Assembly (NCBI RefSeq): GCF_000172635.2 | Contig: NC_018632.1 | Span: forward strand, 744,001 to 808,000 | Reading direction: 5' to 3' | DNA from: Alteromonas macleodii ATCC 27126 | GTDB taxonomy: Bacteria; Pseudomonadota; Gammaproteobacteria; Enterobacterales; Alteromonadaceae | DNA: 64,000 bases | Part shown: one piece after another, positions 34,238 to 43,990 of the stretch | How the letters are laid out: each line of letters begins with the position of its first letter | How positions within the stretch are numbered: the stretch's first letter is position 1 | The notes under the pieces: generated by a model | Database searches by the model: none | Seen by the model: the letters and a program-made list of their open reading frames with translations, nothing else | What the model was told of the DNA's origin: nothing | Position numbers and translations under genes: made by a program

Positions 34238-34495
34238 ATGGAATTGTCTGAAATTGAAAAAATCTTGAAAGATGCGTTAGACCTTCACGAAGTCCATGTA
34301 AAGGGCGAAGGTTCGCATTTTAATATTATTGCGGTAAGCGATGCTTTTAATGGAATGAGCCGTGTGAAGCGCCAGCAAGCGGTATATGCGCCCTTGGCTG
34401 ATAAAATTGCAGACGGCAGCATGCATGCAATTACCATCAAGACGTTTTCAGTAAAAGACTGGGAGCGTGAGCGCCAGTTTAATATTCCTCAATAA
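34238..34495 (+). CDS. ibaG: BolA-family protein IbaG
   Basis: Small BolA/IbaG protein that partners monothiol glutaredoxin in iron-sulfur cluster handling; induced by acid in E. coli (YrbA). Features HEVHVKGEGSHFNIIAVSDA, FNGMSRVKRQQAVYAPLADK and MHAITIKTFSV. The conserved His of the TIKT/V-S region is replaced by the HAITIKTFS arrangement normal for the IbaG branch, and an HEVHVKGEGSHF His is present. 85 aa. Sits between mlaB and murA as in E. coli. Confidence 0.95.
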   Translation: MELSEIEKILKDALDLHEVHVKGEGSHFNIIAVSDAFNGMSRVKRQQAVYAPLADKIADGSMHAITIKTFSVKDWERERQFNIPQ

Positions 34496-34504
34496 TAGGC
34501 GTAG

Positions 34505-35770
<1,266 letters not shown>

Positions 35771-35792
35771 CTCAAGGTTTCGCACTTCTACG

Positions 35793-35831
35793 AAAAAGCG
35801 CCAGATAGCATATCTATCTGGCGCTTTTTTT
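35793..35831 (+). terminator. Intrinsic terminator of mla-murA
   Basis: GCGCCAGATAG, loop CATAT, CTATCTGGCGC, flanked by AAAAA and TTTTTTT. An 11-bp perfect stem with T-run 22 bp after the murA stop; its A-run makes it potentially bidirectional. Confidence 0.95.
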
Positions 35832-35915
35832 GTGTCTATTATCTATGCGGGCTGGTATTAAATCTTCACGTTTAAAACTCGGGAAGCCGAACTAATCTGC
35901 CAGCTCCAACAATAC

Positions 35916-36986
35916 TTATTGACCAGCGCGAAGCTCTGCGACCGTTGCCGTAAGAGTAATCGAACGCCCGTCGCGGCTGAGCTCAATTTCAAGTTCTGTA
36001 CCGGGCTCGGTTTCGGCAATCATATCCAACGTTTTTGATGCGCTTTCTAAACGTACGCCGTCTATGGCTACTATGATGTCGCCAGGGCGGATACCCGCGA
36101 TGTCGGCAGGGCTGCCTTTAGCTACTGCTGAAACGTCTATGCCTGGTCGGTTGCGGTTTTCACCGCCAACAAAACCAAGCTGCCCGCGAACAACACGTCC
36201 ATTGCTGATAATTTCATCCATGACTCGCTTAGCTAATTCGTAAGGCACGGCAAAGTTAATGCCGTCTACATTGCGAGCGCGATTATTTGAATCTAGCACT
36301 TGGAAGTTGGCGTTAGTGATACCCAGCAAAATACCATTGCTATCTACCAGTGCGCCACCAGAGTTACCTTGGTTCAAAACTGCGTCGGTTTGAATGAAAT
36401 CAACATAATTAGATAGACCATTTCGTCCGGCTCTGCTTACTATGCCTTGAGTAATGGTTTGTCCCAGATCGAAAGGATTACCAATCGCCATCACCACATC
36501 ACCCACATGGGTGTCAGGTTCTGACACCTGAGGAATAATGTGCAGGTTATCAGCGGTGACTTTTAACACGGCAAGGTCGGTCAGTGGGTCGGTGCCCACA
36601 ATTTGCGCTTCCAAAATACGTCCATCTTGAACCGCTACGTAAATGCTATCGGCATCTGCAACTACGTGGTGACAGGTAAGCAAATAGCCATTTTCTGTCA
36701 TGATAACGCCAGAACCCAAATTGGTGCGCCCACGAGATTGATTTCTGAATAGGCCTGAACCGTTCTCAATACTGACGCTGTAGATATTGACTACTGCAGG
36801 CGCAGAGCGGCTCAGGGCAGTAAAATAGCTTTCGCGACTAGCGCTTACTGATGGAGAGTTAAAGAATCCTTGAGCAAGGCCTTTGCCTTGACGTAGATCG
36901 GGTAGGAAAACTAACAGTAGTGCAGCAACAGCTACGCCAAGAAATACAGATTTTAGTAAGAAGTTAAAAATTGAGCGGCCAGTCAC
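35916..36986 (-). CDS. degS: Site-2-preceding periplasmic serine protease DegS
   Basis: Inner-membrane-anchored trypsin-like protease that cleaves the anti-sigma factor RseA on outer-membrane stress, starting the sigma-E cascade. N-terminal anchor (FNFLLKSVFLGVAVAALLLV), then the protease domain with catalytic His107 (TCHHVVADAD), Asp137 (PLTDLAVLK) and Ser209 (NQGNSGGALV), and one C-terminal PDZ domain (GIRPGDIIVAIDGVRLESAS). One PDZ and a membrane anchor instead of a signal peptide distinguish it from DegQ. 356 aa is standard. Likely GTG start. It is downstream of degQ on the same strand, separated by 420 bp. Confidence 0.94.
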   Translation of the reverse strand: MTGRSIFNFLLKSVFLGVAVAALLLVFLPDLRQGKGLAQGFFNSPSVSASRESYFTALSRSAPAVVNIYSVSIENGSGLFRNQSRGRTNLGSGVIMTENGYLLTCHHVVADADSIYVAVQDGRILEAQIVGTDPLTDLAVLKVTADNLHIIPQVSEPDTHVGDVVMAIGNPFDLGQTITQGIVSRAGRNGLSNYVDFIQTDAVLNQGNSGGALVDSNGILLGITNANFQVLDSNNRARNVDGINFAVPYELAKRVMDEIISNGRVVRGQLGFVGGENRNRPGIDVSAVAKGSPADIAGIRPGDIIVAIDGVRLESASKTLDMIAETEPGTELEIELSRDGRSITLTATVAELRAGQ

Positions 36987-37405
36987 AAATCACACTTTTT
37001 GTTATCTGTCGCACTTAATTAATACGTGCCGTTAACTTAGCACTACTTCACAATCTTAAAGCGCAACATTCTTAAATTATCATCTTACGGCAAAGGATAT
37101 CACTTTATTTAATAAACTACCGTAATGAAACGCAAATTTTGTGCAACTCAATTTGCACTAGCATGTACTTCAAAACCTTTCATGCTGTTCATACAGCCTT
37201 ATTTACGTGGACATAGGTGTAGCTTGAGAATGCGGCTTATCAGAGGAGCCCGTAAAGAAGCCCCGTTAGGAAGCTAGGAGCACACTGTTTTCAAAGGTTA
37301 TCATTTGAAAACAAAAACGGCGCTAATAAAGCGCCGTTTTTATGCTAATCCTCAGCTTGGACACTAACGCGTCTGAGCGGAGGATGTAATTGAAGAGCTA
37401 CATTG
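36987..37405 (-). terminator. degQ-degS gap with two adjacent hairpins
   Basis: 419 bp without a gene. The degQ terminator is AAAAACGGCGC TAATAAA GCGCCGTTTTT (37313-37341), symmetrical and so bidirectional. Immediately left of it is a second perfect hairpin, GTTTTCAAA GGTTATCA TTTGAAAAC (37287-37312). The rest is AT-rich and should carry the degS promoter; no RNA gene recognised. Confidence 0.8.
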
Positions 37406-38773
37406 CTACTGTCTGATTACCAAGTAAAGCGTAGAGTTTCCACGTTTTACATTTAGTGCGATAACGCCTTTGGCTTCGTCTAGTGCATTTCTGAACTCTG
37501 CAACCGTAGACGTACGTACGCGGTTAACGCCGATTATCACATCATCAGATTGAAGGCCTATTCGCGCCGCAGGCGCACCACGCTCGATATCAGAAACCAC
37601 TACGCCAGCATTACCAGCATCGTCAGTGCCGTTAGACAGGGTTGCACCTTCTAGGGCTGGGTGAATTTGAGCAGCCGTCACTGTCGTGTCTGTAGCGTCA
37701 TCTAATACAACGTCTACGTTCATTTTCTTACCTTTGCGCATTACCGTGAGCTCAACTTCAGCGCCCGCGCCCATACTCGCAATTTTTGCGCGCAGTTCTT
37801 GGAAGCTATGAAGTTTACGACCATTAATGGCAGTAATAATATCACCGGCTTGCAGACCACCTTTTTCAGCGGCAGAGTCTGGCTGCACTTCGCTCACGAA
37901 CGCACCAATGTTCACTTCCGCATTCATGGCTTCGGCAAGGCCCGCGTCAATATCGCTACCTAAAATGCCTAGAAGGCCACGGCGAACTTCACCAAATTCT
38001 GCAATTTGATCAATTAGGCTTTTCATCATATTGGCAGGAATAGCAAAACCAATACCGACGTTGCCGCCGTTAGGACCAAAAATAGCGGTGTTGATACCAA
38101 CCAGTTCACCGTGAAGGTTAACTAACGCACCGCCTGAGTTACCTCGGTTAATTGCTGCGTCGGTCTGAATAAAGTCTTCATAACCGCCAATGTTCAAGCC
38201 AGAGCGGCCCAGAGCGCTCACAATACCAGAGGTAACTGTTTGAGAAAGACCAAACGGATTACCTATTGCTACTACAAAGTCACCTACGCGCAGCGCGTCA
38301 GAATCGGCAAGCGGTAACGCTTTTAAATCATCAGGTTCTATTTTAAGTAACGCGATATCGCTTTGCTCGTCGGAGCCTAGCTTTTTCGCCTTAAACTCGC
38401 GACCGTCAGTTAACTTTACGGTGATTTCATCTGCATTATCAACAACGTGGTTGTTGGTAACGACATAACCTTTATCGGCATCAATGATGACACCAGAACC
38501 AAGACCTCGGAAAGGACGTTCTTGAACCTGCTCTTGCGGGGCGCCGAAGAAGTAGCGAAACATCTCGGGTACACGCTGCGTAGAGGTTTGTGTTCCTTCT
38601 ACCGCAATGCTCACTACCGCTGGGGTAGCTTCTTCTAGCATAGGGGCTAAAGAGGGAACTTCATCTTTCTTATCAGAAAAGAACGGTAACGCCGCCTGTG
38701 TGCTAGCAGTAAAGCCCAATGAACTTACAACAACGGCAGACGCCAATAGACAATGGCGGAAAGACATTTTCAT
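37406..38773 (-). CDS. degQ: Periplasmic serine endoprotease DegQ/DegP family
   Basis: Protease-chaperone that degrades misfolded periplasmic proteins as oligomeric cages. Signal peptide (CLLASAVVVSSLGFTAST, cleavage near TQA-AL), protease domain with catalytic His109 (TNNHVVDNAD), Asp139 (QSDIALLK) and Ser213 (GNSGGALV), then two PDZ domains (LQAGDIITAINGRKLHSFQ and LQSDDVIIGVNRVRTSTVAE). 455 aa equals the E. coli DegQ length, and placement beside degS favours DegQ over DegP. AAGGAG lies 11 nt before the ATG. Confidence 0.94.
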   Translation of the reverse strand: MKMSFRHCLLASAVVVSSLGFTASTQAALPFFSDKKDEVPSLAPMLEEATPAVVSIAVEGTQTSTQRVPEMFRYFFGAPQEQVQERPFRGLGSGVIIDADKGYVVTNNHVVDNADEITVKLTDGREFKAKKLGSDEQSDIALLKIEPDDLKALPLADSDALRVGDFVVAIGNPFGLSQTVTSGIVSALGRSGLNIGGYEDFIQTDAAINRGNSGGALVNLHGELVGINTAIFGPNGGNVGIGFAIPANMMKSLIDQIAEFGEVRRGLLGILGSDIDAGLAEAMNAEVNIGAFVSEVQPDSAAEKGGLQAGDIITAINGRKLHSFQELRAKIASMGAGAEVELTVMRKGKKMNVDVVLDDATDTTVTAAQIHPALEGATLSNGTDDAGNAGVVVSDIERGAPAARIGLQSDDVIIGVNRVRTSTVAEFRNALDEAKGVIALNVKRGNSTLYLVIRQ

Positions 38774-38855
38774 GTTCGCTTACACTCCTTCATGTTATAT
38801 GCGACATAGCATGGTTTCACTAAAAGAGTCCGAGGTCGTGATAAAGTTCCCGATG

Positions 38856-39290
38856 TTACTGTTTTTCTGCGGTATTCTTATCAGATCCGCCGACGAACAG
38901 CCCAGAACCCGAGTTAGCGAAGTCTCTTGGCTGTGTGTCAGATACACGCTGAACTCTCGATTTGTCAGACCCTTTTAGGTTGTTACGTAAATACGTAGTT
39001 GCTTGTTCCCCATAAAAAGGAACTTTGCTGTCATCATCGCTGCCTTGCTCAAGCAGCAATTCATACTCTTCAATTTGTTGCTTTAAGGTTTCGCACTGGC
39101 TTTCAATGCTCTCTAAGCTTTGACGAGTTTGATGAATGTGGTGTTGCGCCTGCTGTGCGAGGATCTCTTTAACTTGCTTCTCAGTCTGTGCAGTATTGCC
39201 TGCGCCCTGCTTTTGTTGAAAAAAGCGACCTGCGAAAAAGCCAATAATTAACCCAACTACTAACAAAGCAAGAGATACTAACAATTCCAT
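38856..39290 (-). CDS. zapG: Envelope/division protein ZapG (YhcB, DUF1043)
   Basis: Small single-pass inner-membrane protein linked to cell division and envelope growth. N-terminal helix LLVSLALLVVGLIIGFFAGR, then a coiled-coil rich in Gln/Glu (QQAQHHIHQTRQSLESIESQ, CETLKQQIEEYELLLEQG) and a disordered C-terminal part with QPRDFANSGSG, the conserved end of the family. 144 aa, similar to E. coli YhcB (132). Located between degQ and divergent zapE, the same neighbourhood as in E. coli. Confidence 0.9.
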   Translation of the reverse strand: MELLVSLALLVVGLIIGFFAGRFFQQKQGAGNTAQTEKQVKEILAQQAQHHIHQTRQSLESIESQCETLKQQIEEYELLLEQGSDDDSKVPFYGEQATTYLRNNLKGSDKSRVQRVSDTQPRDFANSGSGLFVGGSDKNTAEKQ

Positions 39291-39545
39291 TATATTCTCC
39301 GAATCAATCTACATCTTGCAGCCGACCTTTACTTCTACGATCTAAAAGCTGCTTTCGACCATACGCTGAATATAGCAAGGTCGAACCCGAAAAGCGCATA
39401 CATCGTGACATTTATTCGGTGTATGTCGAATTTCAATGTGAGATTCTACCGTGATTTCCATTAAAATTAAGGTCATAATTGAGAAATTCAAGCAGGTCGG
39501 TGCAGCAAGCGCCGCTATTGACTTTTGTACGGAGTGGTTTCGGCG

Positions 39546-40643
39546 ATGACGCCATGGGAAAAATATCAGCTAGATCTTCAGTCGTCTGACTTTCATTACG
39601 ACGCGGCGCAAGAAAATGCAGTAAAAGAACTTCAACGTTTGTTTGATGAACTTACCCAACCTGAAAAGAAAACGACGTGGCGGGTAAAGTTAAAAGCAGC
39701 GTTTGGGAAAGGCCATGCGAAGCCTGGTATCCAGGGCATTTACTTTTACGGTGGTGTAGGGCGAGGCAAAACCTATTTAGTAGATACATTCTACGACTGT
39801 TTGCCTTTCGAAAAGAAAATGCGCGTGCATTTTCACCGCTTTATGTACCGTGTACACGATGAACTAAAGCAGCTTAAAAACGCACAAGACCCGCTAAAGC
39901 TGGTAGCGGCTAAGTTAGCAAAAGAAGCGCGGGTAATATGCTTTGACGAGTTTTTCGTGTCTGATATAACCGATGCCATGATCTTAGGCACGTTAATGGA
40001 AGAGCTGTTTGGTCACGGTATTGTGCTGGTGGCGACGTCAAACATAGTCCCTGACGATTTGTATAAAAACGGATTGCAGCGTGCGCGGTTCTTACCTGCT
40101 ATCGATCTACTCAATCAGAATACCCGCGTGGTAAACGTTGATAGCGGTATTGATTATCGTCTTAGAACGTTAGAGCAAGCCGAAATTTATCACTACCCAC
40201 TTGATGGCGAAGCCACCGAAAACTTGCATAGCTACTTTTCTCAATTAGCTCCGGAAGAAGGCTCTAAAGGCGAAGATATTGAGGTGAACAACCGAAAAAT
40301 ACCGACGCTTAGAAACGCTGACGGGGTATTGATGATTGATTTTAAAGCCTTGTGTGGCGGGCCCAGAAGCCAGAGCGACTACATTGAGTTAAGCCGTTGT
40401 TATCACTCAGTGCTTTTAGCCAATGTTAGGGAAATGGGCCAGCATAATGACGATGTGGCGCGTCGTTTTATTGCGATGGTGGACGAATTTTACGAGCGAA
40501 ATGTAAAGCTGATCATATCTGCAGAAGTCGCGCTGGAAAGCTTGTACACCGAGGGGCTACTTAATTTTGAGTTCAGGCGCTGTCTTAGCCGCTTAAAGGA
40601 AATGCAGTCACACGACTACCTAGCAACCGAGCATTTGCCGTAA
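39546..40643 (+). CDS. zapE: Cell division ATPase ZapE (AFG1-like)
   Basis: AAA+-like P-loop ATPase that associates with the Z-ring in E. coli. Start ATG 39546 (MTPWEKYQLDLQSSDF, 365 aa) is preferred to in-frame non-ATG codons upstream; GGAG lies 11 nt before it. Walker A GGVGRGKTYLVD, helix FHRFMYRVHDELKQ, Walker B VICFDEFFVSDITDAMILG, sensor region VLVATSNIVPDDLYKNGLQR, and late YIELSRCYHSVLLANV. Divergent from zapG across 255 bp. Confidence 0.94.
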   Translation: MTPWEKYQLDLQSSDFHYDAAQENAVKELQRLFDELTQPEKKTTWRVKLKAAFGKGHAKPGIQGIYFYGGVGRGKTYLVDTFYDCLPFEKKMRVHFHRFMYRVHDELKQLKNAQDPLKLVAAKLAKEARVICFDEFFVSDITDAMILGTLMEELFGHGIVLVATSNIVPDDLYKNGLQRARFLPAIDLLNQNTRVVNVDSGIDYRLRTLEQAEIYHYPLDGEATENLHSYFSQLAPEEGSKGEDIEVNNRKIPTLRNADGVLMIDFKALCGGPRSQSDYIELSRCYHSVLLANVREMGQHNDDVARRFIAMVDEFYERNVKLIISAEVALESLYTEGLLNFEFRRCLSRLKEMQSHDYLATEHLP

Positions 40644-40973
40644 GCATAAATATGGGGTCAGAGTACATTTTGACCTCATTAAAAATGTGAAAGCTACTAA
40701 CCTACACCCTTTCTAGGGGCGTTCACATTGGTATTACACGAAAATTAAGGTAGAATTTCGCCCAAATTTTTTGTGTCGCTTAGCCTACCGTTATTTTGGG
40801 CAGTGTTTCGCTTGGCAATTTCTAGTACCGTCGCGTTCGACCATTTATTGAAACGTCGAGTTCGGCAATGCTACCAAGTAAGGCAGAGCGATGCGCCTGA
40901 TGAACGGTCAGGCAACAGGTAGCCCGATAAAACCCAACGCAGCATTTCAAATTGCGAGAAAGAGAATTTTAAG
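40644..40973 (+). promoter_or_regulatory. Gap with repeat remnant and yebC-family promoter
   Basis: 330 bp. A short inverted repeat TGGGGTCA (40653-40660) / TGACCTCA (40671-40678) contains GGGGTCAGAGTAC, a sequence I recall from intergenic repeats near IS200-like transposases in Gammaproteobacteria. A promoter-like pair TTGGTA (40728-40733), 17-bp spacer, TAGAAT (40751-40756) points to the downstream gene with a leader of about 210 nt. No RNA gene recognised. Confidence 0.45.
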
Positions 40974-41696
40974 ATGGGAAGAGCATTCGAAGTTCGTAAA
41001 AACGCCATGGCAAAAACTGCCGGCCAAAAAACTAAAGTTTATTCTAAATACGGTAAAGAAATTTACGTATGTGCGAAAAATGGTGGTGCCGATCCAGACA
41101 CCAACCTTTCACTTCGCCGCCTAATGGAAAAGGCGAAGAAAGACCAAGTACCAAGCCACGTTATTGAAAAAGCGATTGATAAAGCCGCTGGTGGCGCTGG
41201 CGAAGATTTCCAGCCTATGCGTTATGAAGGTTTTGGCCCAGGTAACTGCATGGTCATTGTTGACTGCTTGTCTGACAATGCAAACCGCACCATCACTGAA
41301 GTACGTAACTGCTTTACTAAAACCAACGCGAAACTTGGTGCACAGGGTGCGGTATCGCATATGTTCGATCACCAAGCGGTATTCCAGTTTGAAGGTGACG
41401 ACGAAGACGCTATCCTAGAAGTGCTAATGGAAGCCGACGTAGACGTAACTGATGTTGAAGTTGAAGACGGTAAAGTTACAGTTTACGCGCCACACACTGA
41501 ATTCTATCAAGTAAAAACAGCGCTAACTGAAGCCTACCCAGACATTAGCTTTATTGCAGAAGAAATGAGCTGGATGCCTCAGACCGAAACTGAGATAAGC
41601 GAAGAAGACATGCCGATGTTTGAAAAATTCATGGACATGCTTAACGACTGTGATGACGTGCAAGACGTTTACCACAACGCGATTACGCCTAACTAA
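40974..41696 (+). CDS. YebC/PmpR-TACO1 family protein (YeeN-like)
   Basis: Member of the family of proposed transcriptional regulators/translation activators. [94 protein letters not shown] and [17 protein letters not shown] are aligned blocks. The MGR start (rather than MAGHSKW) and internal blocks match E. coli YeeN more closely than YebC. 240 aa is standard. The acidic C-terminus ([12 protein letters not shown]) is typical. An ATG at the start is preceded by a weak GAGAAAG. Confidence 0.93.
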   Translation: MGRAFEVRKNAMAKTAGQKTKVYSKYGKEIYVCAKNGGADPDTNLSLRRLMEKAKKDQVPSHVIEKAIDKAAGGAGEDFQPMRYEGFGPGNCMVIVDCLSDNANRTITEVRNCFTKTNAKLGAQGAVSHMFDHQAVFQFEGDDEDAILEVLMEADVDVTDVEVEDGKVTVYAPHTEFYQVKTALTEAYPDISFIAEEMSWMPQTETEISEEDMPMFEKFMDMLNDCDDVQDVYHNAITPN

Positions 41697-41730
41697 GTGT
41701 TCACAGTAATTAAGTTGTTTAAAATATAAT

Positions 41731-41754
41731 AGAAGCCCGAAATTTTGGGCTTCT
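41731..41754. terminator. Hairpin between convergent genes
   Basis: AGAAGCCC GAAATTTT GGGCTTCT: perfect 8-bp stem with 8-nt loop, 34 bp after the yebC-family stop. It is flanked by A-rich DNA to the right and AT-rich DNA to the left, so it may act in both directions. Confidence 0.6.
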
Positions 41755-41781
41755 AAAAAACTTTGGAAATAAATAAGCTTT

Positions 41782-42015
41782 TTAGCTGACGTTAGTTTCA
41801 TAACAACTAATTACTCCTTGTTCATCAAGCAACAATAAAATCTCTTCTGCAAACCTTTCTAAAATGACATTCATTGTCCATTTCTTTCTACCAAATTCAG
41901 TTCCTTTGAACTGGATTGCGATTTTTAAAGTTTTATTCCTAAATGAGTTGGGCACGATAGGCTTTAATACTTCGTCAGCGTGTATAATTTTGTCAATTAC
42001 TTGTTTTAACGTCAC
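41782..42015 (-). CDS. Small hypothetical protein in accessory islet
   Basis: Unrecognised 77-aa protein: MTLKQVIDKIIHADEVLKPI, a basic middle (FGRKKWTMNVILERF) and an acidic/hydrophobic helix (AEEILLLLDEQG), ending CYETNVS. Composition looks protein-like, with amphipathic helices and no signal peptide or membrane helix. GTG start with only a weak GAAAGA upstream. It lies in the AT-rich islet with the broken DUF3883 gene, convergent with the yebC-family gene. No function can be proposed. Confidence 0.45.
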   Translation of the reverse strand: MTLKQVIDKIIHADEVLKPIVPNSFRNKTLKIAIQFKGTEFGRKKWTMNVILERFAEEILLLLDEQGVISCYETNVS

Positions 42016-42141
42016 TGGTCTTTCTACAAGCTCGTTGTCATAGTATAGACTTTATGACTTACCAAGCTCGTAGATTGGAAATTTGATGACCTTTTGATAT
42101 ATGTTTACGCTCAATGCAATCGCAAGGCTAAGAAGGTTACT

Positions 42142-42303
42142 CTATGTAAGGCTTTCGACAGCACCAGAACAACTATTAGAAAAACGTAACCCTTTCCCAT
42201 CTTCAGAACAGTTACTAGTCGTATAAACTAACCCATGACAGATTAGGCATAGCCTCCTTATTTCGTCAAAGTCTTGCCTATGTTTACCTAGTACAAGTTG
42301 CAT
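42142..42303 (-). CDS. Possible 53-aa cysteine-containing small protein
   Basis: A short frame on the minus strand from ATG 42303 to TAG 42142 encodes 53 residues with four Cys (RRLCLICHGL, SNCSEDGKG, SNSCSGAVE). The balanced residue mix looks more coding-like than random AT-rich sequence, but there is no good Shine-Dalgarno and no recognised family. The remaining DNA of the 42016-42380 gap shows nothing clear. Could be chance. Confidence 0.25.
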   Translation of the reverse strand: MQLVLGKHRQDFDEIRRLCLICHGLVYTTSNCSEDGKGLRFSNSCSGAVESLT

Positions 42304-42380
42304 ACGTATCTACGTTTGAAGTTGTTAAGGAGAAAGGTCAGTGTTAATAATTAGCCGACAGTTTTTAATAGAGAGAAATT

Positions 42381-43356
42381 ATGAATTTTTTAGCCATTAG
42401 AGTTGGTTGGATGAAAGAGTATAAGGGAGTTACGCAAAGTGACTATATTATTGGCGGTGGTAAAAACCCAGAAGAGACTGGCCGCGGTGTGGAGGTGTGT
42501 AACTTTCTGACTCATACTGACGGATACGTTTACGGTAATGTTGGAGTTAAGAGAGATAATTTACCCGGTCACAAAGTTGAATTGTCCATAAATAGGTTAG
42601 GTGCTAATGATGAGGATGATTTTATTACTGATATTCCAATATTCTTTTTTGGCGGTAAACAATTTAAAGGAATAAATGAAAACCGTTTAATTGGATACTA
42701 CAAAAAAGCAATAGTGTATCGAAAATCGCAGCGGCTACCAGTAGATATGGTAACGCACGAAAAAAATCAACTAAAGTACTATCGATTTAAAGCGAAAGCT
42801 GAAGATGTCGTATTATTAAAACAAGTTGATCGGACTACTAAGTTTTCGCCCACGACCCAATCGCAATGGTGTTTTACTCCAAAGAAATATATTAACGTCG
42901 TTAAAAATTTCTCTTTTTCAAAAGGTTCCATAGAAAAAACTCTCCCAGAAAGTCTGGTAGAAAAATACACCTTATTTACAGCGTATTGAAGTTGAGCGGA
43001 AAGCTGTAGCATTAACGATAACGCATTATGAGGAGTTCGGTTATGAGTATATCAAATCCGTAGAAAGCGAAAACTGCGGTTATGATCTAGAGATAGGTAA
43101 GGGTAAAGGTAAACTATGTGTAGAAGTAAAAGGTAGAGGCCAACAATCTCCAGACATAACATTGACTCCGAACGAATATAAGTATTTTAAGGAAAGAAAG
43201 AAAAACTATCGACTCGTAATTGTTACAGGATGTATGACCGATGAACCAAAAATTTTTATTTGTAAATTTAAGGATAAGAAGTTAATTGTCATAAACAATC
43301 AAGAAATGTCAGTAGTTGGAAAGACTGTGGAATCTTTCAGGTTACAAATTAATTAA
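42381..43356 (+). pseudogene. DUF3883-domain protein gene, interrupted by a frameshift
   Basis: The first frame (42381-42989) encodes 202 aa starting MNFLAIRVGWMKEYKGVTQ and containing RLIGYYKKAIVYRKSQRLP, a pattern I associate with N-terminal modules of DUF3883 proteins. It stops at 42987-42989. A second frame, open from 42961 to 43356, encodes the C-terminal DUF3883 domain: VERKAVALTITHYEEFGYEY, ENCGYDLEI and CVEVKGRGQ, the D...ExK pattern of a PD-(D/E)XK-like fold. Dropping one A from the A5 run at 42961-42965 would fuse them into about 325 aa (LVENTPYLQRIEVERK). DUF3883 proteins are often linked to restriction and other defence loci, so a nucleic-acid role is inferred. Sequencing error, true pseudogene or programmed shift cannot be separated here. 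Confidence 0.7.
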
Positions 43357-43546
43357 TCATGGGGTGAGACTTTTCTAGATACTTTCAATAATTACAAGCT
43401 TAGTTTTTATATAATACAATATTTATAGAAAAACTCAGTAAAGTGATAGTCATGGCAACATTTTTACTTAGTACTACATAATTATAAAGTAGTTAAGTGT
43501 CTAGAGAGTTCTAGTCGATTCACTGGGCTAATAAATACACGCTTCC

Positions 43547-43978
43547 CTACAAGTATACCGTTTCGTATTTGATTGGCGCTAGCAGCTTGAGAATACGGTT
43601 TTCTTGCTGATAGGTTAGCCCCACATCGCGCATCGCGCCTTGGACATACTCCACCAATATGTAAAATTCACGCTCCTTAATATTGAGACCCGTGTGAGAC
43701 TCCAACATTGTTTTTCCATCATATTCGCAAGGCCCGCCAATAAGCTCGCATGTTTGCAATACAAGTTGATCTCTTAAATGTTTTTTGGGAACACCTTTGA
43801 AGTAATGACCAATTACGGGGTCAGTGTAAATTCGTGTAATCGCTACACCGTATATGGTATTGAGCGTTTTATGGCCGCCAATTTCTTCATAAAGGCTTTG
43901 TTCAGGAGCGCTGGCGCATGCGGTTATCAATACGCTTAACGCAGCAATTACCATTAACCGGAAGCAGTGTCTGATCAT
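43547..43978 (-). CDS. Group 1 truncated haemoglobin, predicted lipoprotein
   Basis: Haem protein of the 2-over-2 globin family fused to a lipoprotein signal: a short basic N-terminus, hydrophobic core and lipobox LITAC (Cys21). The globin part has SLYEEIGGHKTLNTIYGVAI, YTDPVIGHYFKGVPKKHLRD, CELIGGPCEYDGKTM and the proximal His in LESHTGLNI. 143 aa total with about 115 for the globin. Anchoring a truncated globin at the periplasmic face is unusual; oxygen, NO or peroxide handling there is inferred. It is 12 bp downstream of a DUF3034 gene on the same strand and probably co-transcribed. Confidence 0.9.
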   Translation of the reverse strand: MIRHCFRLMVIAALSVLITACASAPEQSLYEEIGGHKTLNTIYGVAITRIYTDPVIGHYFKGVPKKHLRDQLVLQTCELIGGPCEYDGKTMLESHTGLNIKEREFYILVEYVQGAMRDVGLTYQQENRILKLLAPIKYETVYL

Positions 43979-43990
43979 TTCGTTCCCCTA

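Noticed and set aside
42779..43012. 77-codon minus-strand frame over the DUF3883 gene
   Set aside because: It is antisense to a clearly coding region, and only mirrors its codon usage.
41755..43546. Integron-type cassette array
   Set aside because: The islet has small ORFs in mixed orientation, but no convincing attC-like paired core sites or integrase were found.
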